A stretch of 64,000 bases of DNA, taken from contig JACCGJ010000663.1 in NCBI GenBank assembly GCA_013407085.1, positions 124,001 to 188,000 on the forward strand. Reading direction: 5' to 3'. Shown one piece after another: positions 35,101-44,993 of the stretch. The notes beneath the pieces are model-generated. The model saw only the letters and a list, made by a program, of their open reading frames with translations. It ran no database searches and was not told where the DNA came from. This DNA comes from Atriophallophorus winterbourni (lineage: Eukaryota; Platyhelminthes; Trematoda; Plagiorchiida; Microphallidae). A program made the position numbers and the translations under genes. Position 1 is the first letter of the stretch. Each line of letters begins with the position of its first letter.

Positions 35101-36727
35101 TCGCTACCATTTCCTGTTCTTTTTTATTCTTCATATCTGTCTAGGTCTGGGAAACCTGACAGTATGTTAGCCCATGTGCAATCTCTGACTGTGTGGCACT
35201 TTGCCTGGATCAGGCTTGTGCTTTCATACCATCAACGGATGATTCACGATTATTCCTCAATTGTGTCTATCTAATTTCATTTTTCACCAGCCATTTATAA
35301 TGGCATACTAACGCTTGTTCCTATTATGTCGTTTTTATTATCGTCAGGCTTTCACCATACTGATCGTAAAACTTCTTTATTCTCATCACTCCATAGCCCG
35401 ATTACCCAGGTGGTCCGTGGAGTACGGGAGTCTCGCTGGCACTACCGCGCCGTCCATACAACTCCCCTTCATCGTGGACTCCGAATCCAGCTCCTCTCCC
35501 TCGTCAACACCTTCCCCACCACCTCGTATCGTGGAACGTGTCCCACACCTCATGGCACCGGCGAATTTGACCGAAAAACCGATTGCCACCCTCGATTCCG
35601 TGCTAATCAAGCCTACTGTGCTGAAACGCGGCGCGCCGGATGGCGCCGAACAGAAATCGGATGAGTCGAAGACATGCGAGTCCAAGGCTACATCTGTTCC
35701 TTGCCAATTCACTAGCAAACGGTAAGCAAGTTTCTCGCTTCTTACTCTTATGCAACCGTTAGGTAACTATTCTCGTAGCCTTTCGGCTCTGTAGATTACC
35801 ACAGGTGCCCCTATCAGGTCGGCGATCGTGTATGCTAATGATTGCTTGAGTCCGATTGATTGGCTCCTCACATACCGTCTATTGACGCCAAAGTGCAACT
35901 TAAGCAATGAGGTTCAATGCGACACAAAAAAATCCATTTCCATGCGATCAGTCATGTGTGTCGGTACGTTTATTCCCCGGGTCTCTTGTCTGTCATTCAT
36001 CGCATCACAGATGTGCGATTTCGTACTGAGTTACTCTTCGGTTAATATTGCTAAATTGATCGCCTTCGGTCATGCGTTGCATCTAAAGTGTACGCTGAGT
36101 TCTCGTCTTACTAGCCTTGTATTGCGGTTTTCACTCTCCTGGTTGGAACAGTACGTTGAAGTTCCGCTTGTTTTGAAACTGTAAACGAAGTTTATCTGAA
36201 TTCAAGTTTTGAGGTCATTTTTCTATGATATTGCACAATTAGCCATATCCAATTGAATTATCACACAAAGAACTTGAATCCGTGGTGAGATGCGTGACTC
36301 AAGCAAAACAGTCGTATTTGCTTTTATGATAGGAAACCACCTTCTCATATCTGTTTGGCAGTGAAGCATTCGCCAACTTGCTAGTAGTGCAATGCTGTTC
36401 CGAATGATGATGGTGAATAAACTACGCGATACAAAACCTTATTTTCATTTTGATCATATGCGCACAAACAATCACTTGACCGGAGCAAACTACAAACATT
36501 CTCGAGGTATTTTAGCTTGAGTATATGTACTTCTGTCACCCGACCTCAATCGTAATGTGAATTACCTGCCTCCTTTCAGCTCATCTACAAGTGAACTATT
36601 CTTGCCGGACACCTCGCCCAAGAAGCTTCGTACTCATTTACTTGTGCCCAGTGAACATAGTGCGTTTCTTCCCGTGGTCTCCTTGCATACAACACGATTC
36701 CAACCAATTTCCTCTCCTTGTCTATAG
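29184..36727 (+). CDS. Unrecognised host gene, six exons
   Basis: Exons 29184-29253, 30287-30378, 31501-31722, 31805-32366, 35348-35721 and 36580-36727, with consensus donors (GTGAGC, GTAAGT, GTAAGC, GTGAGT, GTAAGC). Exons 1-4 and 5-6 join in frame; about 490 residues. It starts MSSSEISRVKRATRKYVSIM. The body is rich in Ser, Pro and Asn, with PLPPPPQ and FPSPPPLAHAL tracts, then SSSSPSSTPSPPP, PDTSPKKLRTH and a stop at 36725. No membrane segment, signal peptide or catalytic domain is seen; it resembles a disordered regulatory or scaffold protein, and the proline tracts could bind SH3 or WW domains (inference). Exons 4 and 5 do not match in phase: either a small exon is missed or there is a one-base slip near 35410. 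Confidence 0.6.
33885..34035 (+). mobile_element. RTE-like 3' end in intron 4
   Basis: TTATTTGTTTTC...GTCTGCTTATCC, then GTCAGGCTTCAGACTTGTGCTTCGTGAT at about 33987-34014, matching the 3' ends at 5535 and 8869. 5' truncated, no coding part. Confidence 0.6.
34532..34553 (+). repeat. (GT)n microsatellite
   Basis: About 11 GT units in intron 4. Confidence 0.95.
34584..34890 (+). other. Cysteine-rich open frame without start codon
   Basis: About 100 codons are open between stops. The centre reads KCPWHYIPNCPKLFCAKKGC, then KGCNIDVVHDHC, with several CxxC/CxnH spacings like a zinc-binding module, and ends CLNRSFCFACLTH. There is no in-frame ATG. It could be a remnant of a mobile-element protein or an exon, but no phase-compatible splice pair with exons 4 and 5 was found. 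Family not recognised. Confidence 0.35.
34930..35230 (-). repeat. Dispersed repeat A, copy 3 (inverted)
   Basis: Reverse complement of the block at 2575 and 5763, ending GGTATGAAAGCACAAGCCTGA on the minus strand. It lies just upstream of exon 5 of the host gene. Confidence 0.75.
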
Positions 36728-36899
36728 TGACTCAGGTCCACACCATGCGCTACTCTGTGGCTCGCCTTTGCGGTAACATTTTATTCGGGGAAGTGACAAG
36801 GCCCCGTGGTGGTAGTCTTTCAATCATTCACCTGTACGGTTTATTTGGTCTTCATTTATGGGTCATTCCACCCAGTTTTACATCCATTTTTGTACACAA

Positions 36900-36905
36900 A
36901 ATAAA
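36900..36905 (+). terminator. Poly(A) signal of the six-exon gene
   Basis: AATAAA, 173 bp after the stop codon at 36725-36727. Confidence 0.5.
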
Positions 36906-37600
36906 TTTTTTGTCTAACGATGCTCGGTCTCGATGTGAATACCGGATTGCTTTGTTCGCAACGGTTTGGCAAACGTTCATACCTATTTTCATTTTTTTAC
37001 TATTCTTCTGAGACAAAATTTTTATTGGCACACATGAAACGGATTTTGGGGATGTGTTTACCTGAATGAGGTATTTCATGTGTTTGCATGTATTATCCAA
37101 CCACGCTGTCACGTAGATTGAGTGTTAAGAAATTCTCGGAGTATCAGTCACGATTCGTAGTCATTGCTTTTTACATTTTTATCACGAAATATTTGAACGA
37201 ACGAAGATGGGTTTCGATGCATCCCACTTGTTCATTGGGCCACAAATTGGTCCTTGACTGTCTATACTTCTCGGTGCAAAATCATCTGTGGCACATGCAT
37301 CATGTCCACCAGTTCGTTCTGATTGAAACAACGTTGATATGAAAGCAACACCAACCTTCGTCAAGCTGAGTAGGTAAATGTGCCACTGCTGATAGGATCG
37401 TGGATTAATGTTCTTCCATATGTGAATTTAGATAGGTGGTGATGTCGTAAAAGCACAATCTGAAACATGAGTACGTGGTTCTGTTCAACAATTACCAATT
37501 TAAATTTGAATGGGAAATGACAGCCATTTTTCCCACTCGTGCATATCGTTATTTTTATAGCTTCACGGAAAGGTGATGTGGCAATGATTCACACTTTCTT
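36906..37600. other. No recognisable gene
   Basis: Short frames only; no motif or repeat identified. Confidence 0.5.
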
Positions 37601-37830
37601 AATGCAAAGAAATTTGAGTGCAATCGGTTAGAGCAGTTTTGGGTAACGTTTCGCTTCTGACACAGAAGCTACATCAGACCAAGTGTGATAGTCAGGACAG
37701 GGAACATATTTAAGTAGTAGTCAACCCACCACCACTTATTTGACCTTACCCCAAAACTGCTCTAACCGATTTCTTTGCATTATGAATACACGATCGGTCC
37801 CAAACGTATTCCAATCGATTGCTGATTCAC
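37601..37830. mobile_element. Inverted pair of Penelope-like 3' ends
   Basis: 37603-37645 (ATCGGTTAGAGCAGTTTTGGGTAA) is the reverse complement of 37746-37775 (TTACCCCAAAACTGCTCTAACCGAT); the flanking TGCAAAGAAAT/ATTTCTTTGCA also pair. Both arms resemble the Penelope-like 3' end at 55340-55440 (CGTTACCAAAAACTTGCTATAACCGATT, then CGATCGGTC). The left arm also carries a hammerhead-like core on the minus strand. Confidence 0.6.
37642..37680 (-). ncRNA. Hammerhead-like core in Penelope end
   Basis: The minus strand reads CTGATGT-A-GCTTCT-GTGTC-AGAAGC-GAAAC: a CUGANG core, a perfect 6-bp helix II and the GAAAC core. The core has T where CUGANGA needs A, so this copy may be inactive. It aligns with the copy at 55343. 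Confidence 0.45.
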
Positions 37831-39395
37831 ACTTTCTGTTGATACTATTTCACTATCGTCGATCTATACATTCTCCGTGTGTTGCAGCCAAACAGTCCAT
37901 TCGACCGTAGCTGAATCAAATGTAAGACTTCACATCACTTCCAACGCTAGTCACGCCTTTTTCTTGCTTTGCATATGTACAAAGAGCGGTAAGCTTACTG
38001 GGTTCAAGCTTGAAGCCAGGATTTACGCAGTCAACTGGTTAAAACAACTAAACAAACGGCACGTGTTGTTTATTGCTAATAGACTCACGTGTCATTGACC
38101 GAACTTGTTAATACGAATGCAAAATGTATAACAGCGTGCAATTTTACTTGTAAACTGAAGAGTAACGTTCGTTTATTGTGGAATAACACCGACACATTGC
38201 TTTCGCTCATGTTTAGCCGTACATGTAGAAAACATGTCATGTTCTTTTCAAATAATAGTTGAATGCAAATTTTCCTTTCTCTAGCCATGATATTGAACTG
38301 CATAAAGTTCAGAAAAAATAACATTGAAAAATTACAGCGGATCTGTAGTAAACTTTTGAATGTTTGCGTGTTCAGATAAAATCCCCGGTCTTTAATACAT
38401 CATTAAGAGGGTAATTTTTGAGTGTAAGAAATTCCAACAGTGTTGTGTAATATCCTGGGTTTACCAGAAGACGTGAGTCGCCTTGCTGGACAGGGTGCTA
38501 GTCCTTTTCCAATCGCCGTTGGCACTCATTTTATAAATCGATGTGGTACGAAGTAGGGTTAAGCACACTGTTTCTCAAAAGCGCAAACATGGCAGGATAC
38601 AGATCGCTACGACGTTATGTTTCAGGATACAAGAGCATGTGATGTTGATCGCATGCAGTAGTACGAAAGTTTTGGAAAAGTTAAACTCGTTTCATCAGCT
38701 ATCCATCCCTGACTCTACTATGAAGGATGAATAGGAATGTCGAGATCTTGGGTGGTTCTGGCATGCACGGGCACGCCGTTTCGCAAAATCCTGCCACCCT
38801 CCAGCCAGGTTATTCGTACACGACAGATATTTGATGAAGACAAAGAGGGAAGGTCAAATCTCCGTCTCCAAACAGTTAATCAGAGATGCATAAATAATGA
38901 GTGTATACTGACTGACTGGCACCGAAATATGTACACTGACTGCTGTTCGCTGATGATGTTTCTATTCATTTGGACTATAGCTTATTACATGAAGTTCATT
39001 CAAGCCAGCTACATCCAAACTTTATGTATGCATCGGAACACTTGAAACAGTTGTTGTCAATCTAATCGTACGGAAGAAAATGCATGAGCATTAACCGCTG
39101 TGTGCAGTGGATCTGCTTTTGGTTGTGATGACTCCATATAGAAAGCTCGCATCCAAACAAGTCATAATATCAAGTCCTCGATTAGCATAGTTATTTATTA
39201 TTCATAGCAATCTTAGAACGTAACAGCGGCATACAATGCGTATAGAATAATTTCCGACGTTAATTAGTTATACATGGTACTTATTTTGTGCAAAAAATGC
39301 TTTGTGTGCGAAACTACGTGCAAGTACAAATAGTGGCATGCTTTTTATTAAATCATTGAACGAATAAGTGGGGAGAGAACGGACAACGAGAGCAA
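37831..39395. other. No supported gene
   Basis: Several short frames; 38430-39050 has scattered weak resemblance to LINE sequence but no motif that can be named. Confidence 0.4.
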
Positions 39396-39400
39396 ATAGC

Positions 39401-39406
39401 TTTATT
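39401..39406 (-). terminator. Poly(A) signal for the candidate exon at 39526
   Basis: AATAAA on the minus strand, about 120 bp after the stop of the frame 39771-39526. Confidence 0.4.
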
Positions 39407-39525
39407 CGTTTCCATGAATTTTCGGCAAACTAATTTCACTATCAAAGTTAACGAAAGAGTGACATAGAAATCATTTCGACGAAGATTTTATGGAGGGTTT
39501 CAAAACGTCAGTTCCGTCATTACAT

Positions 39526-39786
39526 TTAAACAGCCTGTGGTTTGTCAGCCAGATACGGGCTAGGGACGAAATAATAGCTTTGCGTGGAGGAGAATGAACT
39601 GTAGGCATAGTTGGAATAATTAATCCAGTGGGTGGGAAACACTACTAAGTACATTGTATGCAAGGTCCAGTCGTCTGAGTCACTCCACGTGTGACATATT
39701 ATCAAAGCCATGGACAAGTTTAGAATCTCGGTGATATAAGCGGTGCAGAATGAACATCTTTCTGAAGCCATTTTATCCGGGCCTGG
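39526..39786 (-). CDS. Candidate terminal exon of an unknown gene
   Basis: A minus-strand frame is open from a good acceptor (polypyrimidine CTTGTTGCTGCCCAG ending at 39787) to TAA at 39526. The 82-codon frame from ATG 39771 begins MASERCSFCTAYITEIL and contains hydrophobic and aromatic stretches (ILNLSMALIICHTW, TMYLVVFPTHWINYSNYAY), suggesting membrane segments. A poly(A) signal follows at 39406-39401. Upstream exons were not found. The adjacent 1.3-kb duplication starts inside this exon, at 39733. Could also be an expressed repeat or chance frame. Confidence 0.35.
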   Translation of the reverse strand, partial: PGPDKMASERCSFCTAYITEILNLSMALIICHTWSDSDDWTLHTMYLVVFPTHWINYSNYAYSSFSSTQSYYFVPSPYLADKPQAV

Positions 39787-41051
39787 GCAGCAACAAGTCT
39801 AGCAATGCAATTAGATGCTTATACGCAAATTAATCCCGATGTTGCCTCGTCCGCATGATAACAAAATACACTTGTTTAACCCAAAATGGCGATAATTCCG
39901 TTATATTTTGTTTTAAAGTTTGTCCCCTTTATTCTTCACCGTTTTTACCCTGTGGTTAATTTGAAAGCTGATTGCTCCCCCAGCCATGAATCTTCACTCT
40001 CGAATTGAAGGTAAATTAAATTTTTTTACTTCAATGTTTTTTTAAGAATAAGCCATACTTCAATGATCTTACGGTTAAACGAGGTGAAGCAGCTTCTTCG
40101 AAATGATAGACAACCCATAAGCTCCGAATATCAACAACCCAGCTGGAATCTCTATTGTTTCGTAGCTTTCTAATTAGATCAGATCACGAAAAATCTGATG
40201 AGTTTTAAGGACGAATCGTCATACACTGTGCGGCAGATCTTGGCGCTCAATGGTACCAAACTTATAAAATGCAGCAAAGGCTATTAGAATAGATTTAAAC
40301 TTAAAAATCCCGAGATTCGCCTGTATGAAAATCCTTCATCGCTTCAAAAGGAGCCGAATCATACAAGAGCTGTTGGCGGTTCCGAGTGATAGTCATTTGG
40401 CCGCGTTCATAACCGTTGAAGTTTAAATCTTATCGATGGGATAGTTCGCTCAGAGACCGGAGGATCTTTCTCAAAAAGTACGAGTGAATTACATTCACGT
40501 GTTGTGACCGAGTTAATATGATCTTTCGAACGCGAAGAAGAATGTTTGTGTGTTAAGTGGCCAAGGTTAAGTCAACTGACGGTTAGATGCGGTACACCAC
40601 TGAGTGGTTACTCAATTAGGTTAGCAGCATTGTGCACCGGACAAGTAATCGTCTCAGCTAAATTTAGCAAAAAGGCAAAATCATTAAAAACATAATAAAT
40701 TGGGTTGGAATAAAAATTCCGCATTGCAAACTGACATCGTGGTGGACTTTATCACTGAGTGTTAGTCAGGATGACGCAGGCAGTAATTCTGGACTGCTTA
40801 CATCGAAGTGGCGCATAGAGTCCAAAAAACGCAGTGCTGCTAAAAACAGCTACGTTATGTGTACACCACAGGAATCCAAGAAACCACGTTACAGTCAGCT
40901 ATCTCGTCGCATCTTGTACTCAAGTAATTCCTTCCCGCAGGGTCTTGGCATGTTAACCATTATTGACGAAAATTGAACGACTTATAATAACCCACCCACT
41001 ACCGCTATCTGTTGACCGATGGTGTTCATAGCAATCCTTAACGCATATTTT
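39733..41051. repeat. 1.3-kb direct duplication, copy A
   Basis: Nearly identical to 41518-42842 from GATATAAGCGGTGCAGAATG to TCCTTAACGCATATTTT, with scattered single-base differences. It ends exactly at the N gap. No coding sequence is recognised within it other than the first bases of the exon above. Confidence 0.95.
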
Positions 41052-41071
41052 NNNNNNNNNNNNNNNNNNNN
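41052..41071. other. Assembly gap (20 N)
   Basis: Twenty N characters between duplication copy A and an RTE fragment. Confidence 1.
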
Positions 41072-41515
41072 AGTCTCCTTGTCCCTCGCGGACATGGTAT
41101 ACCAGAAGAGGCGTATGAATCCGCAAGGATCACCGGCTCGACTGGGTGGGATGATGTCGGGAGTCCCTGCTTGGTCTCTACCTCGCGAATGGCTTGTGAA
41201 CCGTACCTACAGTATCCGGCCCCGATAGGTGCGATCCTTAATCTCGCTCCGCTGCCTTGCGGGTTAGGCGTTCGGGCCAAAGGCTTGAGGTGGGAGTCCT
41301 CAAGATCAACTCCTCTACTTCGGCCTGGGCAACCGGGTAGTATCACGCCCACACCCAAATTGATTGGGTGGCACTTTGTCATTTTTAAATGATTGTGTAA
41401 AAATATATATATACAAGTCCCTTTGTTCCATGGCCCACGAGAGGCTGTGCGTTCCAAGAAAATACTGGTACTCCACATATTTGCCAATGTTTAACTTTTG
41501 GAAATTGAAAAATAT
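41072..41515 (+). mobile_element. RTE-like 5' leader fragment
   Basis: Contains the block shared with 3870-4000 and 5330-5430: GATAGGTGCGATCCTTAATC, GGCTTGAGGTGGGAGTCCTC, CTACTTCGGCCTGGGCAACC and GGGTAGTATCACGCC (41226-41350). A short tail with (TA)n follows and it stops before copy B of the duplication. No protein domain is left, so it may be another deletion derivative or a 5' piece. Confidence 0.7.
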
Positions 41516-41517
41516 GC

Positions 41518-42842
41518 GATATAAGCGGTGCAGAATGAACATATCTTTCTGAAGCCATTTTATCCGGGCCTGGGCAGCAGCAAGTCTAGCAATGCAATTA
41601 GATGCTTATACGCAAATTAATCCCGATGTTGCCTCGTCCGCATGATAACAAAATACTCTTGTTTAACCCCAAATGGCAATAATTCCGTTATATTTTGTTT
41701 TAAAGTTTGTCCCCTATATTTTTCATCGTTTTTACCCTGTGGTTAATTTGAAAGCTGATTGCTCCCACAGCCATGAATCTTCACTCTCGAATTGAAGGTA
41801 AATTAAATTTTTTTTACTTCAATGTTTTTTTTCAGAATAAGCCATACTTCAACGATCTTACGGTTAAACGAGGTGAAGCAGGTTCTTCGAAATGATAGAC
41901 TACCCATAAGCTCCTAATATCAACAACCCAGCTGGAATATCTATTGTTTCGTAGCTTTCTAATTAGATCAGATCACGAAAAATCTGATGCGTTTTAAGGA
42001 CGAATCGTCATACACTGTGCGGCAGATCTTGGCGCTCAATGGTACCAAACTTGTAAAATGCAGCAAAGGCTATTAGAATAGATTTAAACTTAAAAATCCC
42101 GAGATTCGCCTGTATGAAAATCCTTCATCGCTTCAAAAGGAGCCGAATCATACAAGAGCTGTTGGCGGTTCCGAGTGATAAGTCATCTGGCCGCGTTCAT
42201 AACCGTTGAAGTTTAAATCTTATCGATGGGATAGTTCGCTCAGAGACCGGAGGATCTTTCTCAAAAAGTACGAGTGAATTACATTCACGTGTTGTGACCA
42301 AGTTAATATGATCTTTCGAACGTGAAGAAGAATGTTTGTGTGTTAAGTGGCCAAGGTTAAGTCAACTGGCGGTTAGATGCGGTACACCACTGAGTGGTTA
42401 CCCAATTAGGTTAGCAGCATTGTGAACCGGACAAGTAATCGTCTCAGCTAAAGTTAGCAAAAAGGCAAAATCATTAAAAACATAATAAATTGGGTTTGAA
42501 TATAAAGTCCGCATTGCAAACTGACATCGTGGTGGACTTTATCACTGAGTGTTAGTCAGGATGTCGCAGGCAGTAATTCTGGACTGCTAACATCGAAGTG
42601 GCGCATAGAGTCCAAAAAAACGCAGTGCTGCTAAACACAGCTACGTTATGTGTACACCACAGGAATCCAAGAATCCACGTTACAGTCAGCTATCTCGTCG
42701 CATCTTGTACTCAAGTAATTCCTTGCCGCAGGGCCTTGGCATGTTAACCAATATTGACGAAAATTGAACGACTTATAATAACCCACCCACTACCGCTATC
42801 TGTTGACCGATGGTGTTCATAGCAATCCTTAACGCATATTTT
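41518..42842. repeat. 1.3-kb direct duplication, copy B
   Basis: Second copy of 39733-41051. Sequence continues uniquely after 42842 (CTTCTTACTCAG). Confidence 0.95.
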
Positions 42843-43799
42843 CTTCTTACTCAGTCAAGTAATCTCGGTGTATGTTAACGTATGCTTACTCAGTGTTCCC
42901 CCACACTGCCGGGGAGTATTAGAAAACTGTATGCTCAAGTGTGAAGCAATCACAAATACTTGCTAATGTAATAAAGGGGACTCACCAACTGGGTACGTGA
43001 GCAACTGGGAATAATTGATATTTTAAGTGATAAATTGAAACTCAACTAGACATTGGCACGTGCAATGATGCATTACAACAAATAAAACAAAATTTGTAGC
43101 CACAATTTGAAATTTCTCTTTGCATTGTGTCGACCATCTACCCACTACAGTCTATTGTCCTCTAGGTTGGATTTATTTTCGCTCGAAAAAAGCTACGAAC
43201 GTCTGAGTGCTTTCTCGTTGTTCGGCTAAACTGTATTCAAACGTGCACAAATCTTGTCCCTTTGTTCGACAAACGTGTCGCCGCAAGTATGGGTGCATGC
43301 AGGGCACATTGCCAGCACAAGGTTGAACATCACGCTAGCACATGAACAACAGTCTTGGCATCGTGCCAAGCATTGTTATTCCACCCCGGGGGTGCATCGA
43401 CATCAGCACAGACAGGCTTTGTCGAACGTTCATGACCTGATCGATTATAGCCACAATCGCTCACATGCACACACACACACACAAATGCGCAGAGCAGACA
43501 TTGATGCACAAGTGACAAGTCCTGACCCAAACAATAGGCGATGCACAGAAGGTCAGGAGCGATAGCAATCACGTGACGAAAACAATCGATGGGATTTCAA
43601 TCTGCAGGGCTGTTCGGAGGTCCGATTAACTTGTGGCCGTTAAGATGGAAATTTGACCACTTGAAATAATACTCGACTGTTAGTTATTTGCGCACCCCTT
43701 TGCGATGGTGCTGTTGTTGTAAGAAAGAAGTTTTGTATCACCCATAGAATAAAGCTTTGGAAAATCGCGATGGTGGAATCAAAAGTTTATTTTCTCTAG
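42843..43799. other. No supported gene; (CA)n at about 43468
   Basis: One weak candidate (a short open stretch after CTCTAG near 43165, LDLFSLEKSYERLSAF) lacks a donor. A (CA)n run lies at about 43466-43481. Confidence 0.4.
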
Positions 43800-44040
43800 G
43801 AAAACAGTTTTTGCCTTTGATGAGTCTGAAGATGCTTGTTTGACCATCGAATGCAAACCACCAAATCTTTCAAATTTTCAGCCTTTTATTTTGATAAATA
43901 CGTATGTCATCTCCAACTATCATTCTGACCCCGTGTATTTATTGATAAACTGCTCATTAAAACTCCCCCCTTTAAAAACTTTATTCGTTCGTGTCGGAGG
44001 ACTAAATAAATCTAATCTTTATACGAGTTCTTGTTTGTAG
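43800..44040 (+). CDS. Candidate internal exon of an unknown gene
   Basis: A strong acceptor TTTATTTTCTCTAG ends at 43799. The following frame is open for 79 codons to TAG 44038-44040: KTVFAFDESEDACLTIECKP, PPNLSNFQPFILINTYVISN, YLLINCSLKLPPLKTLFVRV. Alternating hydrophobic residues suggest a beta-sandwich domain (inference). No good donor was identified, so the exon end is uncertain. It may belong with the candidate last exon at 44261. Family not recognised. Confidence 0.4.
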
Positions 44041-44260
44041 TTTACAAATATTGTCCAATTCTCAACGTGTTTTAGAGCCTGTATACCTTGCAATATTTCT
44101 GCGATCGGAGAAAGGTTTGCTGTCAGTGTCAGTCAGAGTTCGAAACCCGGACGTTTTCAGAGAATGTGAAGTTTTGATTTTTTATATTTGCTGTCACAAA
44201 TTACCAAAATTTTATCCGTCCAAATCGCCTTGCTTCCACATACTTAAAGCGTTTACGCAG

Positions 44261-44453
44261 AATCAATGATGATAGTGACTACGATGGCGTTACACAGCGT
44301 TACCAGTCAATTAAAGTTGAAATTCAATGTCTTAAGAAGTTGCATGTGATGACACCTCTAGGAGGGACAGACACTCGTCAAATTATAACATCCGCTAAAG
44401 CGACTGTGTTAAAAAGACAAAGGGAACTTCGTTCTATCACTGACCTTAATTAA
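44261..44453 (+). CDS. Candidate last exon of an unknown gene
   Basis: After the acceptor GTTTACGCAG the frame RINDDSDYDGVTQRYQSIKV, EIQCLKKLHVMTPLGGTDTR, QIITSAKATVLKRQRELRSI runs to TAA 44451-44453; the same frame is open back to about 44176. It is charged and helical in character. An AATAAA lies 116 bp further on (44569-44574). The composition looks coding, but no family is recognised and the link to the exon at 43800 is not proven. Confidence 0.4.
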
Positions 44454-44487
44454 TAGTCCCTTCAAGCTAGTGCGACGCACAAAATGA

Positions 44488-44736
44488 TTATCCTTTAAGC
44501 TGTTCTCCAATTTTCCCTTCATATTTCACACTCAAAGGCTGAAACTTAAACGAACTCTCATCTTCTCTAATAAAAGAATGCGCTCTTTTATTTCCCATGT
44601 TTATCGCATCAATTTTCAATCGGTGCAAGGAAACAGTGAAAATGTCTGACTGTTTAAAGCCAGTACTTATAACCTCGCTTTTCGAAATAGCACCTAAATC
44701 ATTGAACCTTGGAAGTACGCAGCATTGGCGATGCAT
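44488..44736 (-). CDS. Candidate coding frame, minus strand, unknown
   Basis: 82 codons with DLGAISKSEVISTGFKQSDI, FTVSLHRLKIDAINMGNKRA, HSFIREDESSFKFQPLSVKY and a stop at 44488. A possible acceptor on the minus strand (CAATGATTTAG) lies before GTGCTATTTCG. It converges on the plus-strand stop at 44453. It may be a last exon or a chance frame; the overlapping plus-strand frame at 44709-44993 is an alternative. Confidence 0.25.
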   Translation of the reverse strand: MHRQCCVLPRFNDLGAISKSEVISTGFKQSDIFTVSLHRLKIDAINMGNKRAHSFIREDESSFKFQPLSVKYEGKIGEQLKG

Positions 44737-44993
44737 GCTTCAAAGTGTACTTCGCAAATCACTTCCACGTTCTAATGTTTCACCAGACCGTTGCTGTATA
44801 TATAGCTGGGGACTATTTCGTTTACAACCACGCTAATATCTCGTCAAAATTGTTTCTGTGTTTTTTGGATAATGAGGATTTGGTCTTTATGATATCTTCC
44901 TTTTTTCTCACTAAACTAGGGTATTGTAAATCGAAAAATTGTTCACATCGTAAGTCATGTAGGAATCACACAAAACAATATTCTGGTGGATAA

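Noticed and set aside
40193..40225. CTGATGAGTTTTAAGGACGAATC resembling the schistosome hammerhead core
   Set aside because: The second core reads GAAT instead of GAAA, helix II would be only 3 bp with a G-U pair, and the duplicate at about 41987 has CTGATGCG, so there is no sign of conservation.
43254..43565. 103-codon His/Thr-rich frame
   Set aside because: Produced by a (CA)n repeat; no start context or family.
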